The notes under the pieces: model-generated
Databases searched by the model: none
Told to the model about the DNA's origin: nothing
What the model saw: the letters and a program-made list of their open reading frames with translations, nothing else
Made by a program: the position numbers and the translations under genes
Shown here: positions 22,739 through 30,943 of the stretch, one piece after another
How the letters are laid out: every line of letters begins with the position of its first letter
Position numbering within the stretch: position 1 is the first letter of the stretch
Assembly: GCA_035310145.1 (NCBI GenBank)
Contig: DATGEL010000110.1
Location: 1 to 38,644, forward strand
DNA from: Dehalococcoidia bacterium
GTDB lineage: Bacteria > Chloroflexota > Dehalococcoidia > CAUJGQ01
Direction: 5' to 3'
DNA: 38,644 bases

Positions 22739-23727
22739 GCTGCCTCGATCTGCAGCAGCCGCGCGGCATTGCCGCCGAGCACGGCCGCCTCAACCGCGGG
22801 CGCAAACCCAACCCGCCGCACCTCATCCACGGGGTGCGGCGGGCCGCCGCCCAGCGGGTAATCGCTGCCCAGCACCAACTTGTCGGAGCCGTACGTCGCC
22901 GCGAGGTAGCCCAGCATCGGCGGATTGTAGGCGATCGTGTCGAACCAGTACTGGTTGACGAACGATGAGGGCGGCCGGCTGATCTTCAGGCCGCGCCCGG
23001 CGCCGAGCCGGTAGCCGTTGTCGAGCCGGCCGATCAGGCTGGGAAAGGCGCCGCCCGCGTGGAAGAGCACGACGCGCAACCGCGGATGGCGCTCCAGCAC
23101 GCCGCCGTAGATCAGCAGCGCCGCCGCCAGGCCGGTGTCGTAAAGATTGCCGACCAGGTTGCCGAAGTTGTAGCGGGTCAGCGCCCCACGCGGCGCCGCC
23201 TCGAAGGGGTGAATGCAGACGAGCAGATCCAGCGCCTCGGCCGCCGCCCAGAACGGTTCGAACTGCGGTTCGTCCAGCCCCTGCTCGCCCACCTTGGGCG
23301 GAATCTCCACGCCGCGCAGGCCGAGCTTGGCCACCCGCTCCAGCTCTTTGGCGGCCAGCTCCGGCGCCTGCAGCGGCGCCGAGGCCAGCGGGCGGAAATG
23401 CGCCGGATCGCGGGCGCCGACCGCGGCCAGCGCGTCGTTGTTGACCTGCGCGATCGCCAGGCCGTGCTCCGGCGCCACGTCGGGATACATGATGAACGGC
23501 ACACAGGAGACGGCCTGCACGCCCACGCCCTCGGCCGCCATGTCCTGCAGGCGCACCTCGGGCCGCAGCATCTTGTCGTTGATCGGCCGCGTGGCCGTCT
23601 CCTGGATCAGGAAGAAGCGGCCGCCGTCGCGCTCGATGATGCGCGTCTCGAAGTGCTTGCCCTCGCGCTCGAGAAAGGCGACGACCTCGGGCGCGATCAT
23701 GTGGTTGTGCAGGTCGATCACGGGCAC
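22735..23727 (-). CDS. ACMSD-like amidohydrolase (decarboxylase/hydrolase)
   Basis: Protein of 330 aa with a complete amidohydrolase_2 metal site: 'VIDLHNHMIAPEVVAFLE' (His7, His9), 'LVCIHPFEAAPRG' (His173), 'VLFHAGGAFPSLIGRL' (His223) and 'LVLGSDYPLGG' (Asp289). The arrangement and 'GVEIPPKVG', 'FWAAAEALDLLVCIHP' stretches are typical of 2-amino-3-carboxymuconate-6-semialdehyde decarboxylase relatives. Start GTG 23727 has GGAGG 7 nt upstream. A promoter-like TGCTATGCT lies in the 57-bp gap after the dioxygenase gene. Following an extradiol dioxygenase, it may decarboxylate or hydrolyse the ring-cleavage product. Confidence 0.92.
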   Translation of the reverse strand: MPVIDLHNHMIAPEVVAFLEREGKHFETRIIERDGGRFFLIQETATRPINDKMLRPEVRLQDMAAEGVGVQAVSCVPFIMYPDVAPEHGLAIAQVNNDALAAVGARDPAHFRPLASAPLQAPELAAKELERVAKLGLRGVEIPPKVGEQGLDEPQFEPFWAAAEALDLLVCIHPFEAAPRGALTRYNFGNLVGNLYDTGLAAALLIYGGVLERHPRLRVVLFHAGGAFPSLIGRLDNGYRLGAGRGLKISRPPSSFVNQYWFDTIAYNPPMLGYLAATYGSDKLVLGSDYPLGGGPPHPVDEVRRVGFAPAVEAAVLGGNAARLLQIEAA

Positions 23728-23766
23728 GAGCGAGCCTCCTGCCGCCGCCGGCGCGCGGCCGGAAGC

Positions 23767-23775
23767 AGCATAGCA
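23767..23775 (-). promoter_or_regulatory. extended -10 promoter element
   Basis: TGCTATGCT on the minus strand, 39 bp upstream of the ACMSD-like gene. It suggests an internal promoter separating this gene from the dioxygenase gene upstream. No -35 is visible. Confidence 0.4.
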
Positions 23776-23784
23776 GGGCGCATT

Positions 23785-24834
23785 CTACGGCCGGAACACG
23801 GCGAAGACCTTGTTGGAGTTGAAGATCCAGCTCTGCACGAACTCGCAAACGTCCGGCTTGCGTCCCAGCGCGTCCATCGCGCCGGCCAGCATCGCCCAGT
23901 TCAGCATCTCCTGCTCGCCCGACTCGACGAAGCTGCTGAGCGGCGTCTGCCGCCAGACATCGTAATTGCCGCCGCTCAGCGCCTCGAACAGGCGGCGATC
24001 GGCGGGCGTGTCGGGGTGAAGCTGGTAGTTCTTGTCCACCAAAAAGGCGTGCGACCAACTGCTGGAGGCGACGAGCGCCGCCGTCCACGGGCTCTCGCGC
24101 ATGGCGCGGGCCACGGCGGCGCCCACCTGCATGCAGCGCGACGGGCTGGGCGAAGGCGGATCGAGATCGCCCTCGCGCGCCGGGTCGGAGAGGGCGCGCC
24201 GGCCGCCGCGCTGGCTGATCACTTTGCTGCCGTAGCAGTTGACCTGGAAGGGCAGGACGGCGTAGGGGAAGCCTTTGCGGTCGTAGTCGAGGAAGAGCAG
24301 CGTGTTGGTGAAGGCGTGCGAGAGCGCGTCGTGCGCCGGCTGGTAGGCGTAGGCGGCGTCGATGTCTTGCTCCAGGAGCCGCCGCGTCAAATACTTGCCC
24401 GCCTCGCGGTTGCCCTTGTAGCGGAACTCCGTGTCCTGCGGCTCGCCCCAGGCGTTGGCGCCCTGGCGATGGGCGAAGGGCCGCGTCACGATCTCGTCGT
24501 AGGCCTCGACGCAGAAGGGCGGGATGATGTCCTCGCGGAAGTTTTCGTACTGGTCGTCGCCGAAGATGATCACCACGTCGGGCTGAAAGCGGTCCAGCTC
24601 CTCGCGCGCCCGACGGAAGTGGCTGACGATCGCGGCGCGGTGCTGCTTTGCCGAGGCGGCGCCGCCGTCGTCGCCGTACTCGGCCCGCATCTCCGGCGGC
24701 CAGTTGGCCGGGTCGCGATAACGTTCCGGCAGCCCCGGATCCTGCATGATCGTGCGCACGAGGCCCGCCAGGTTGGTGTCCACGCCCACCAGCCCCGGAT
24801 AGTGGGTGGTGCCGATGCCCAGAATCTCGCCCAT
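23785..24834 (-). CDS. class III extradiol ring-cleavage dioxygenase, LigB-like subunit
   Basis: Protein of 349 aa matching the catalytic (B) subunit of protocatechuate 4,5-dioxygenase-type enzymes. The N-terminal 'ILGIGTTHYPGLVG' supplies the iron ligand His11. 'PDVVIIFGDDQYENF' and 'FTNTLLFLDYDRKGFPYAVLPFQVNCYG' are typical core strands, and 'AALVASSSWSHAFL' carries the conserved late His. The usual small LigA subunit is absent next to it, so it may act alone or on an unusual substrate. It heads the minus-strand cluster with two amidohydrolases, a DinB-like protein and the selenoprotein. Confidence 0.88.
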   Translation of the reverse strand: MGEILGIGTTHYPGLVGVDTNLAGLVRTIMQDPGLPERYRDPANWPPEMRAEYGDDGGAASAKQHRAAIVSHFRRAREELDRFQPDVVIIFGDDQYENFREDIIPPFCVEAYDEIVTRPFAHRQGANAWGEPQDTEFRYKGNREAGKYLTRRLLEQDIDAAYAYQPAHDALSHAFTNTLLFLDYDRKGFPYAVLPFQVNCYGSKVISQRGGRRALSDPAREGDLDPPSPSPSRCMQVGAAVARAMRESPWTAALVASSSWSHAFLVDKNYQLHPDTPADRRLFEALSGGNYDVWRQTPLSSFVESGEQEMLNWAMLAGAMDALGRKPDVCEFVQSWIFNSNKVFAVFRP

Positions 24835-25210
24835 CGTTCACCTTCTCCGCGCGGCGCTGCACTGCCGCCGGTCGCAGCCGCGGCTGCGCCGCCTGCCGAG
24901 TCGCAGCCAGTCTGCGCTCGCCGGCGCCACGATACATCAGGCCGCGGCGCCAAACTCGCCTCTCTCTGGCTTGTGCGGCGTGCACAAGGCGCAGCAACGT
25001 GCGGCGCTTGTGTCGTCATGCCAACGCGCCGGCCGCCGATCCTGTGTTGAACCCCCAAAGACGGCCGCGCCCACGTCGGCTATACTCCCGCCCACCCGCA
25101 CCGGCTTGCGCCGGACCGCGCGCCGTGGTCGCGTACGCGCCGGCAGCCGCGTGCTCAGAATTCCCGGAGAGATCGTCGAAGGCCGGAGCAGAGTTCGGGC
25201 GGAGGCAGCG
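24835..25210. other. divergent intergenic region
   Basis: No gene is evident in these 376 bp. It should hold promoters for the dioxygenase (minus) and the first solute-binding protein (plus). A GGCTATACT box (hexamer TATACT 25081-25086) is the best -10 candidate for the plus strand, 125 bp before the start codon, without a matching -35. Confidence 0.45.
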
Positions 25211-27016
25211 ATGAGCGAATACCAGCCTCTACGACAACCGGCGCGCCGCATCGGCCGCCGGCAGGCGCTGCGTGGCGGGGTCACGCTGGCCACGGGTACG
25301 GCCGGGGCGTTCCTGCTCGCCTGCAGCGGCAGCAACAATCACAAGGCCGGCACCGCCGCCACGCGGGCGGCCACAAGCGCAGGCGGCGCCGCCTCGCCGG
25401 CGAGCGGCACGCCCGGCGCCGTGGCCAGCGTGACGAGCGCCTCCGCCGAGGGCACGCCGAAGAAGGGCGGGACGTATATCATCGATGGCGGATCGGCCAG
25501 CACCGAACCGCCCGATCCGCACACCTCACTGTTCCGCTCCAACGCCTACTGGTCGTTCATCGGCGACAAGTTGATCGAGCAAGACCAGCAGACGATCGAG
25601 CCGTTGCGCGGCGCCCTGGTCGAAAGCTGGGAGACGCCGGACGCGGCGACGGTGATCCTGCATCCGCGCCAGGGCGTGACCTGGCACGAGGGCAAGGTCA
25701 CCAACGGCCGCGCCTTCAACGCCAACGACATCGCCTTCAACCTGCAGCGCATCGCCGGCCTGCTCAATCCGGACCGCAAGGGGCAGTTCCAGCGCGCCGC
25801 CACGCTCACCGGCCTGAGCAAGGCCGACGTGGTGGACGAAAAGACGGCGAAGGTGACGCTGAGCAGCCCCAACGCCTTCTTCCTCAACGGCATCTCCGAC
25901 TGGCGTAACTGGGCGGTGCCGCCGGAGCTGGTGCAGGCGGACCCGAACTTTTCCAACTACACCGGACTGTGCGGTACCGGCGCCTTCATCTGGGACACCT
26001 ACGACCAGCTCACCGGCGAGGCGCACTTCAAGGCCAACCCCAAATACTGGCGCCAGGGGAAGCCGTACTTCGATGCAGCGCAGGTTCTCGCCTTCACCGA
26101 CACGGCCTCGAACATTGCCGCCTTCATCGGCGGCAAGCTCAGCATCTCCTCCGGGCTCGGCATCGTCGCCTCACGGCGCAAGACCATCCTCCAGCAGAAG
26201 ACGGATACGAAGCAGTACGTCTATCCGGGCATCAGCTGGTACTATCTGCGTTTCAACCAGAACGTGGCGCCGCTGGGCGACCAGCGCGTGCGACAGGCGA
26301 TGTTTCTGGCGCTCGACTACAAGGGGCTCAACGACGGCGTGATCGAGCCCAACTACTGGAACTACTCCGGGCCGCTGCCGGCCGGCTTCCCCGGCACCTG
26401 GACCGCCGACCAGGTCGCGCAGCAGCCGGGCTGGAATCCGGCGACGAAGCAGCAGGATCTCGCCAACGCCAAGCAGATGATGACCGCCGCCGGCTTCGCC
26501 AACGGCAAAGGCGTCAACCTGGAGATCTACACGCTGCCGCTCACCGGCTCGACCGGCTACGCGCCGATCGTGCAGGACCAGTGGAGCAAGGCCTTCCCCG
26601 AGGCCAAGCTCACGATCCGCGAGGCGAAGGACAACGGTGAGTTCGCCGCGACGCTGGGCAAGGCCGACTATCAGATCGTCAACTACATCTCTTCGCCGCC
26701 GCCGAGTCCGATCCTGGAGGCGAGCCTGCATTATCACACCGGTGGCTCGCGCAACTACACGAAATGGACGGATCCGACCGTCGATTCGCTGATCGACAAG
26801 GCCTACACACAGGCAGACGCGACGGCGCGCAACCAGACGATCGATCAGTTGCAGCAGAAGCTGCGCGACCTGATGTGGATCATCCCCATGAACCAGCAGA
26901 AGGCGGTGATGCTGACGCTGCCCAACGTGCGCGGTGTGCAAACGTTCAACCCGGGTTACGGCACGGTCAGCAACTTCGACGCGGCGATCCTCTGTGCCGA
27001 CTTCTGGTTCGCCTGA
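25211..27016 (+). CDS. ABC transporter substrate-binding protein, family 5
   Basis: Solute-binding lipoprotein of 601 aa. ATG 25211 has GGAGG 5 nt upstream. The leader has paired arginines ('RRIGRRQALRGG', 12-23), a hydrophobic segment and lipobox LLAC with Cys38. A low-complexity Ala/Thr/Ser linker (to about 80) precedes the folded domain starting 'KKGGTYIIDGG'. 'VILHPRQGVTWHEGKVTNGRAFNANDIAFNLQRI' is the SBP_bac_5 lobe-1 signature, and 'DQRVRQAMFLALDYKGLNDGV' its later counterpart. It is followed directly by a DppB/DppC-type permease pair with short gaps, so this is the binding component of that transporter. Confidence 0.94.
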   Translation: MSEYQPLRQPARRIGRRQALRGGVTLATGTAGAFLLACSGSNNHKAGTAATRAATSAGGAASPASGTPGAVASVTSASAEGTPKKGGTYIIDGGSASTEPPDPHTSLFRSNAYWSFIGDKLIEQDQQTIEPLRGALVESWETPDAATVILHPRQGVTWHEGKVTNGRAFNANDIAFNLQRIAGLLNPDRKGQFQRAATLTGLSKADVVDEKTAKVTLSSPNAFFLNGISDWRNWAVPPELVQADPNFSNYTGLCGTGAFIWDTYDQLTGEAHFKANPKYWRQGKPYFDAAQVLAFTDTASNIAAFIGGKLSISSGLGIVASRRKTILQQKTDTKQYVYPGISWYYLRFNQNVAPLGDQRVRQAMFLALDYKGLNDGVIEPNYWNYSGPLPAGFPGTWTADQVAQQPGWNPATKQQDLANAKQMMTAAGFANGKGVNLEIYTLPLTGSTGYAPIVQDQWSKAFPEAKLTIREAKDNGEFAATLGKADYQIVNYISSPPPSPILEASLHYHTGGSRNYTKWTDPTVDSLIDKAYTQADATARNQTIDQLQQKLRDLMWIIPMNQQKAVMLTLPNVRGVQTFNPGYGTVSNFDAAILCADFWFA

Positions 27017-27059
27017 GCCGGTCCGTGGTGGCTGAGCGCGGCGGAAAGGCGGCGGGCGG

Positions 27060-28022
27060 GTGACGGGATACATCGTGCGGCGGCTGCTCGCCTTCGTGCC
27101 CACGCTGCTGCTGCTGGTGCTCGCGGTAGTGATCTTCGGTCGCCTGACACCCACCAGCGCCGTCGATATCATTCTCGGCGAGGACAAGGCCTCGCAGACC
27201 AGCCGCGCCCAGCTGGAAGCGCGCCTCGGCCTGGATCAGCCCCTGCCGATCACCTACCTGAATTACACCGGCGGGCTGCTGAAGGGGGATCTGGGCAAGT
27301 CGCTCTACAACGCGCGGCCGGTGACGCGGCTGATCAACGAGCGCATCGAAGTCACGCTGGTGATGACCGCCGGCGGCCTGCTGATCGGCTGGAGCGTCGG
27401 CACGCTGCTCGGCATCCTGGCGGCGGTCAATCAGAACGGCGTGCTGGACTGGGGGCTGCGCGGCATCGCCGTGGTGGGGCTGACGATCCCCAACTTCGCG
27501 CTCGGCACGGCCGTGGTGCTGCTGCCGGCGATCTACTTTCATCATCCGCCGCCGGTGACGTTCATCTCCTTCTCCAAAGACCCGATCGGGCATTTGAGCC
27601 AGTTCATCCTGCCCTGTGCGGTGCTCGGCGTCGGCGTGATCGGCGCCGTCACCCGCATCGTGCGCACGCAGATGCTGGAGGTGCTGCGGCAGGACTACAT
27701 CCGCACGGCGCGGGCGAAGGGAATCTCGGCGCCGAGCGTGGTGGTGCGGCACGCGGTGCGCAACGGCATGATCCCGGTGGTCGTCGTGCTGGGCTTGCAG
27801 ATCGCCGGGGTCATCTCCGGCTCGGTGCTGATCGAAAGCATCTTCGGTCTGCCGGGGATCGGCACGCTGGCGGTGAGCGCGATCAACACCAAGGACTGGC
27901 CGATCGTGCAGGGCATCACCGTGGTCGTCGGCCTCTGGACGATGCTGGTCAACCTGCTCGTGGACATCTCCTACGGCTTCATCGATCCGCGCATCAAAGT
28001 GTCGCAGAGCGGTGTGGGGTAG
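27060..28022 (+). CDS. ABC transporter permease, DppB/OppB type
   Basis: Inner-membrane permease of 320 aa, BPD_transp_1 domain. It opens 'GYIVRRLLAFVPTLLLLVLAVVIFG', typical of DppB, and has about six helices. The ATPase-coupling EAA-like loop reads 'LEVLRQDYIRTARAKGISAPSVVVRHAVRNGMIPVV' (about 204-239). GTG start, 43 bp after the binding-protein stop. The next permease starts at or just after its stop codon, so the two are coupled. No ATPase follows. Confidence 0.94.
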   Translation: MTGYIVRRLLAFVPTLLLLVLAVVIFGRLTPTSAVDIILGEDKASQTSRAQLEARLGLDQPLPITYLNYTGGLLKGDLGKSLYNARPVTRLINERIEVTLVMTAGGLLIGWSVGTLLGILAAVNQNGVLDWGLRGIAVVGLTIPNFALGTAVVLLPAIYFHHPPPVTFISFSKDPIGHLSQFILPCAVLGVGVIGAVTRIVRTQMLEVLRQDYIRTARAKGISAPSVVVRHAVRNGMIPVVVVLGLQIAGVISGSVLIESIFGLPGIGTLAVSAINTKDWPIVQGITVVVGLWTMLVNLLVDISYGFIDPRIKVSQSGVG

Positions 28023-28026
28023 ATCG

Positions 28027-28938
28027 ATGCTGGGCGATGCCGGCGGACTGGGTGCGGCGTCCCTGCTGCGCGAGCGAGCGCCGCGGGAGCGCGGCCGCGT
28101 GCGCACGTTCACGGCCATCGTGCGTGCCAATCCGCTGGGCTCAGCCTGCGCCGTCGTGCTGGTGCTGATCTGCCTGGTCGCGCTCTTCGCCCCGCGGTTG
28201 TCGCCGTACCCGCCGACCTCCACGCACCTGACGGAGCAGTTGCAGTCGCCGAACAGCAGGCACCTGCTCGGCACCGACAACCTTGGCCGCGACCAGCTCA
28301 GCCGCATCATCTACGGGGCGCGCATCTCGATGACCGTCGGCCTGGTCAGCATGGTGGTCAGCGGCATCGCGGGCCTGCTGCTGGGCGTGACCGGCGGCTT
28401 TTTCGGCGGTCCCTGGGACTACGCGGTCGGCCGGGTGGTGGAGGTCGTGCAGGCGCTGCCGGGCATTATCCTGTTGCTGGCGCTGGTGGCGATTGCCGGC
28501 CGCAGCGTGCTCGCCATCGGTCTGGTGCTGGGCCTGTTCGCCGGGATCATCGGTTCGCGCATCCTGCGGGCCACGACGCTGACGGTCACGGCGCAGCCGT
28601 TCATCGACGTCGCCCGCTCGCTTGGGGCGGGCCCGCTGCGAATCATGGTGCGGCATATCCTGCCCAACCTGTTTCCGATCGCCATCGTGCTGGCCAGCAT
28701 CAACGTGGGCATGGCGATCCTGGCCGAGGCGGGCTTGAGCTTCCTCGGCTACGGCGTGGCGCCGCCGGCGGCCTCCTGGGGCGGGCTGATCAGCATTCAG
28801 GGGCGCACCTACATGGTGCTGGCGCCCTGGCTGTTCTATGCGCCGGTGCTGGCGTTGATGATCGTGATCTTCTGTTGCAATATGCTGGGCGACTCGCTGC
28901 GCGACCGGCTCGATCCGCGGCTGCGCGGATCCGGCTAG
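28027..28938 (+). CDS. ABC transporter permease, DppC/OppC type
   Basis: Permease of 303 aa pairing with the preceding DppB-type subunit. It has an N-terminal OppC_N segment ('NPLGSACAVVLVLICLVALFAPRLSPYPP'), the conserved 'HLLGTDNLGRDQLSRIIYGARISMTVG' and the coupling loop 'FIDVARSLGAGPLRIMVRHILPNLFPIAIV'. I prefer ATG 28027, 4 nt after the upstream stop; a GTG at 28012 would overlap by 11 bp. The C-terminus 'GDSLRDRLDPRLRGSG' is standard for the family. Confidence 0.93.
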   Translation: MLGDAGGLGAASLLRERAPRERGRVRTFTAIVRANPLGSACAVVLVLICLVALFAPRLSPYPPTSTHLTEQLQSPNSRHLLGTDNLGRDQLSRIIYGARISMTVGLVSMVVSGIAGLLLGVTGGFFGGPWDYAVGRVVEVVQALPGIILLLALVAIAGRSVLAIGLVLGLFAGIIGSRILRATTLTVTAQPFIDVARSLGAGPLRIMVRHILPNLFPIAIVLASINVGMAILAEAGLSFLGYGVAPPAASWGGLISIQGRTYMVLAPWLFYAPVLALMIVIFCCNMLGDSLRDRLDPRLRGSG

Positions 28939-29068
28939 CCCGCATAACCGCGGGACCGGGGCCGCTTGTTCGGGTAGAACATGGCGCCGAGGCAGGCGGA
29001 TTTCACGGCGGGCCGCGGGTCAGATCAGGCAGAACGACGGCGACGAGCAGGATTCATCGGAGGCAGCG

Positions 29069-30808
29069 ATGGAGCGGTATCAACCAGTGCTGGGAAGGCT
29101 GCGCCGGTACGGCCGCCGGCAGGTGTTGCGTGGCAGCGTGGGTGTGATGGCCGGCTCGGCCGGCGCCTGGCTGCTGGCCTGCAGCGGCAGCAACAACAAT
29201 GCCAGGCAGCCGGCGCAGACCGCCACCACGGGCGGCGCTTCGCCTGCGCCGGCGGGCGCCGCGTCCGCCGCCGCGAGCGCCGCCGCCAAGGCGGCCACGG
29301 CCGCTCCCAAGCGCGGCGGGCGCCTGAAGCAGGCCTACGTCAACTCGACGCAGAGCCTCAATCCGGTGACGGACTCGGGGCAGCGCCTCAGCCTGGGCGC
29401 CATGCACGTCTGGGACCGGCTGATCTCCACGCGGCTGAACAAGGACACCGCGAAAGAGTACGTGCTGGAGGCGGCGCAGAGCGTGGAGCTGACCGATCCC
29501 ACGACGGTGATCTTCAAGCTGAAGCCCGGCATGACCTACCACAACCGTGCCCCGGTCGACGGCCGCGCCGTGGAAGCCGACGACGTCGTGAAGAGCGAGA
29601 TCTACGTGCGCGACGAGAAGCGGGCGGGCAACAACGCCTTTCAGACCGGCTCGATGGACAGCGTGACGGCGCCGGACACGCAGACCGTCGTCTTCAAGCT
29701 GAAAGGGCCGAACGCCTACCTTTTCTCCGGCACGCAGCTCGCCGATCCCGGAGCGCAGTGCATCTTCCCGCGCGAGCTGATCGGCAACCTCGACATGGCC
29801 TGGTCCGTCGGCAGCGGCCCGTACGAGATGGTGGACTACCAGATGAACGTGCACTATCTCTACCGGCGCTTTGCCGGCTATCACGAGGCGAGCAAGGGGC
29901 TGCCCTACATCGACGAACGCGAGTTTACGGTGATCACCGACTCGGCCGCGCAGGAAGCCGCGTTCCGCAGCGAGCAGATCCATCTCTGGCTGATTCCCGT
30001 CAACAACATGCTGGACCCGGTCAAGCGCGACCTGGGCAGCAAGATCGAGATCGACCAGTATCTCGGCCTCTCGATGCAGACGATCAATGCCAATGTCACG
30101 CGGCCGCCGTGGAACGACGCGCGCGTGCGCGAGGCGCTGTACCGCGTGGCGAACCGCCAGCAGTACCTGGACCTGATCCAGGGGGGCGAGGGCGTGGTGC
30201 CGCCGGGGCCGATGCCGGCGGGGCTGGCCGACTACCAGCTCGATCCGAAGGACACGCAGAAGTACTTCCAACAGGATCCAAAAGCGGCGAAGCAGTTGCT
30301 CGACGCCGCCGGCTTCGACTTCAACCACGAGATCGAGATCAGCACGATCGACACGCCGCAGAACGACCAGGGCTGCCAGATCCTGCAGCAGCAGCTTTCG
30401 CAGGCCGGCGTCAAATCGAAGGTCTTGCCCATGCCGCTGGCGGAGTGGCTGCAGGGCAAGATCGTGACCGGCAACTGGGACACGTTCGTCGCCTACTGGC
30501 CGGGCTACGACTCGCCGCAGGTGCCGCTGCGGCTGCAGGCGACCGAGACCCGGCACGTGCACAAGTACGCCGGGCTGAAAGACCCGGCGATCGACAAGCT
30601 GATCGACCAGTCGGAGATCACACTGGACAAGGACGCGCGCATCAAGCTGGTCAAGGACATCCAGATCGCCCTGCTGGAAAAGTACACGCCGATGATCTAC
30701 ACCCAGAACACCACGACCTATCAGCCTCGCTGGAAGTACGTGCGCGACTACGAGGTCACGCCCGCAACGATTCCGATGTACCGCGTCGAGATGTGGCTGA
30801 ACCAGTAG
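29069..30808 (+). CDS. ABC transporter substrate-binding protein, family 5
   Basis: Solute-binding lipoprotein of 579 aa. Its ribosome-binding region GGAGGCAGCGATG is identical to that of the 25211 gene. Leader 'LRRYGRRQVLRGS' then lipobox LLAC (Cys38), Ala-rich linker, and mature domain from 'PKRGGRLKQAYVNS'. Family motifs include 'DPTTVIFKLKPGMTYHNRAPVDGRAVEADDVVKSEI' and 'DARVREALYRVANRQQYLDLI'. It follows a complete permease pair after 130 bp, so it may be a second binding protein for that transporter or supply another. It ends 16 bp before a large inverted repeat. Confidence 0.94.
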   Translation: MERYQPVLGRLRRYGRRQVLRGSVGVMAGSAGAWLLACSGSNNNARQPAQTATTGGASPAPAGAASAAASAAAKAATAAPKRGGRLKQAYVNSTQSLNPVTDSGQRLSLGAMHVWDRLISTRLNKDTAKEYVLEAAQSVELTDPTTVIFKLKPGMTYHNRAPVDGRAVEADDVVKSEIYVRDEKRAGNNAFQTGSMDSVTAPDTQTVVFKLKGPNAYLFSGTQLADPGAQCIFPRELIGNLDMAWSVGSGPYEMVDYQMNVHYLYRRFAGYHEASKGLPYIDEREFTVITDSAAQEAAFRSEQIHLWLIPVNNMLDPVKRDLGSKIEIDQYLGLSMQTINANVTRPPWNDARVREALYRVANRQQYLDLIQGGEGVVPPGPMPAGLADYQLDPKDTQKYFQQDPKAAKQLLDAAGFDFNHEIEISTIDTPQNDQGCQILQQQLSQAGVKSKVLPMPLAEWLQGKIVTGNWDTFVAYWPGYDSPQVPLRLQATETRHVHKYAGLKDPAIDKLIDQSEITLDKDARIKLVKDIQIALLEKYTPMIYTQNTTTYQPRWKYVRDYEVTPATIPMYRVEMWLNQ

Positions 30809-30824
30809 GCCGGCGCGCTAAGAC

Positions 30825-30897
30825 ATGGTTGCAAAACCCGCTGGCGGGTGAATGGCGTGAGTATGCCCCGTGGGCCGGACGCGGGTTTTGCAACCAT
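30825..30897. repeat. 73-bp inverted-repeat element
   Basis: Perfect 17-bp arms ATGGTTGCAAAACCCGC (30825-30841) and GCGGGTTTTGCAACCAT (30881-30897) around a 39-nt centre, in the gap between a binding-protein gene and the MetE-like gene. No ORF. Arms include AT-rich bases unlike the surroundings, and there is no U-tract, so a REP/MITE-like repeat is as likely as a terminator. Confidence 0.75.
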
Positions 30898-30943
30898 CTG
30901 TAAGGAGCGGCGCGGGCCGCGCAACCGGCAGGAGGACTCCAGC

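Noticed and set aside
22823-24997. Very long minus-strand ORF (724 codons)
   Set aside because: It is the shifted frame of the LigB and ACMSD-like genes; composition is Arg/Ala/Gly-rich with no family motifs.
28981-30903. 640-codon plus-strand ORF
   Set aside because: Shifted frame over the binding protein at 29069-30808, which has a lipobox and family motifs.
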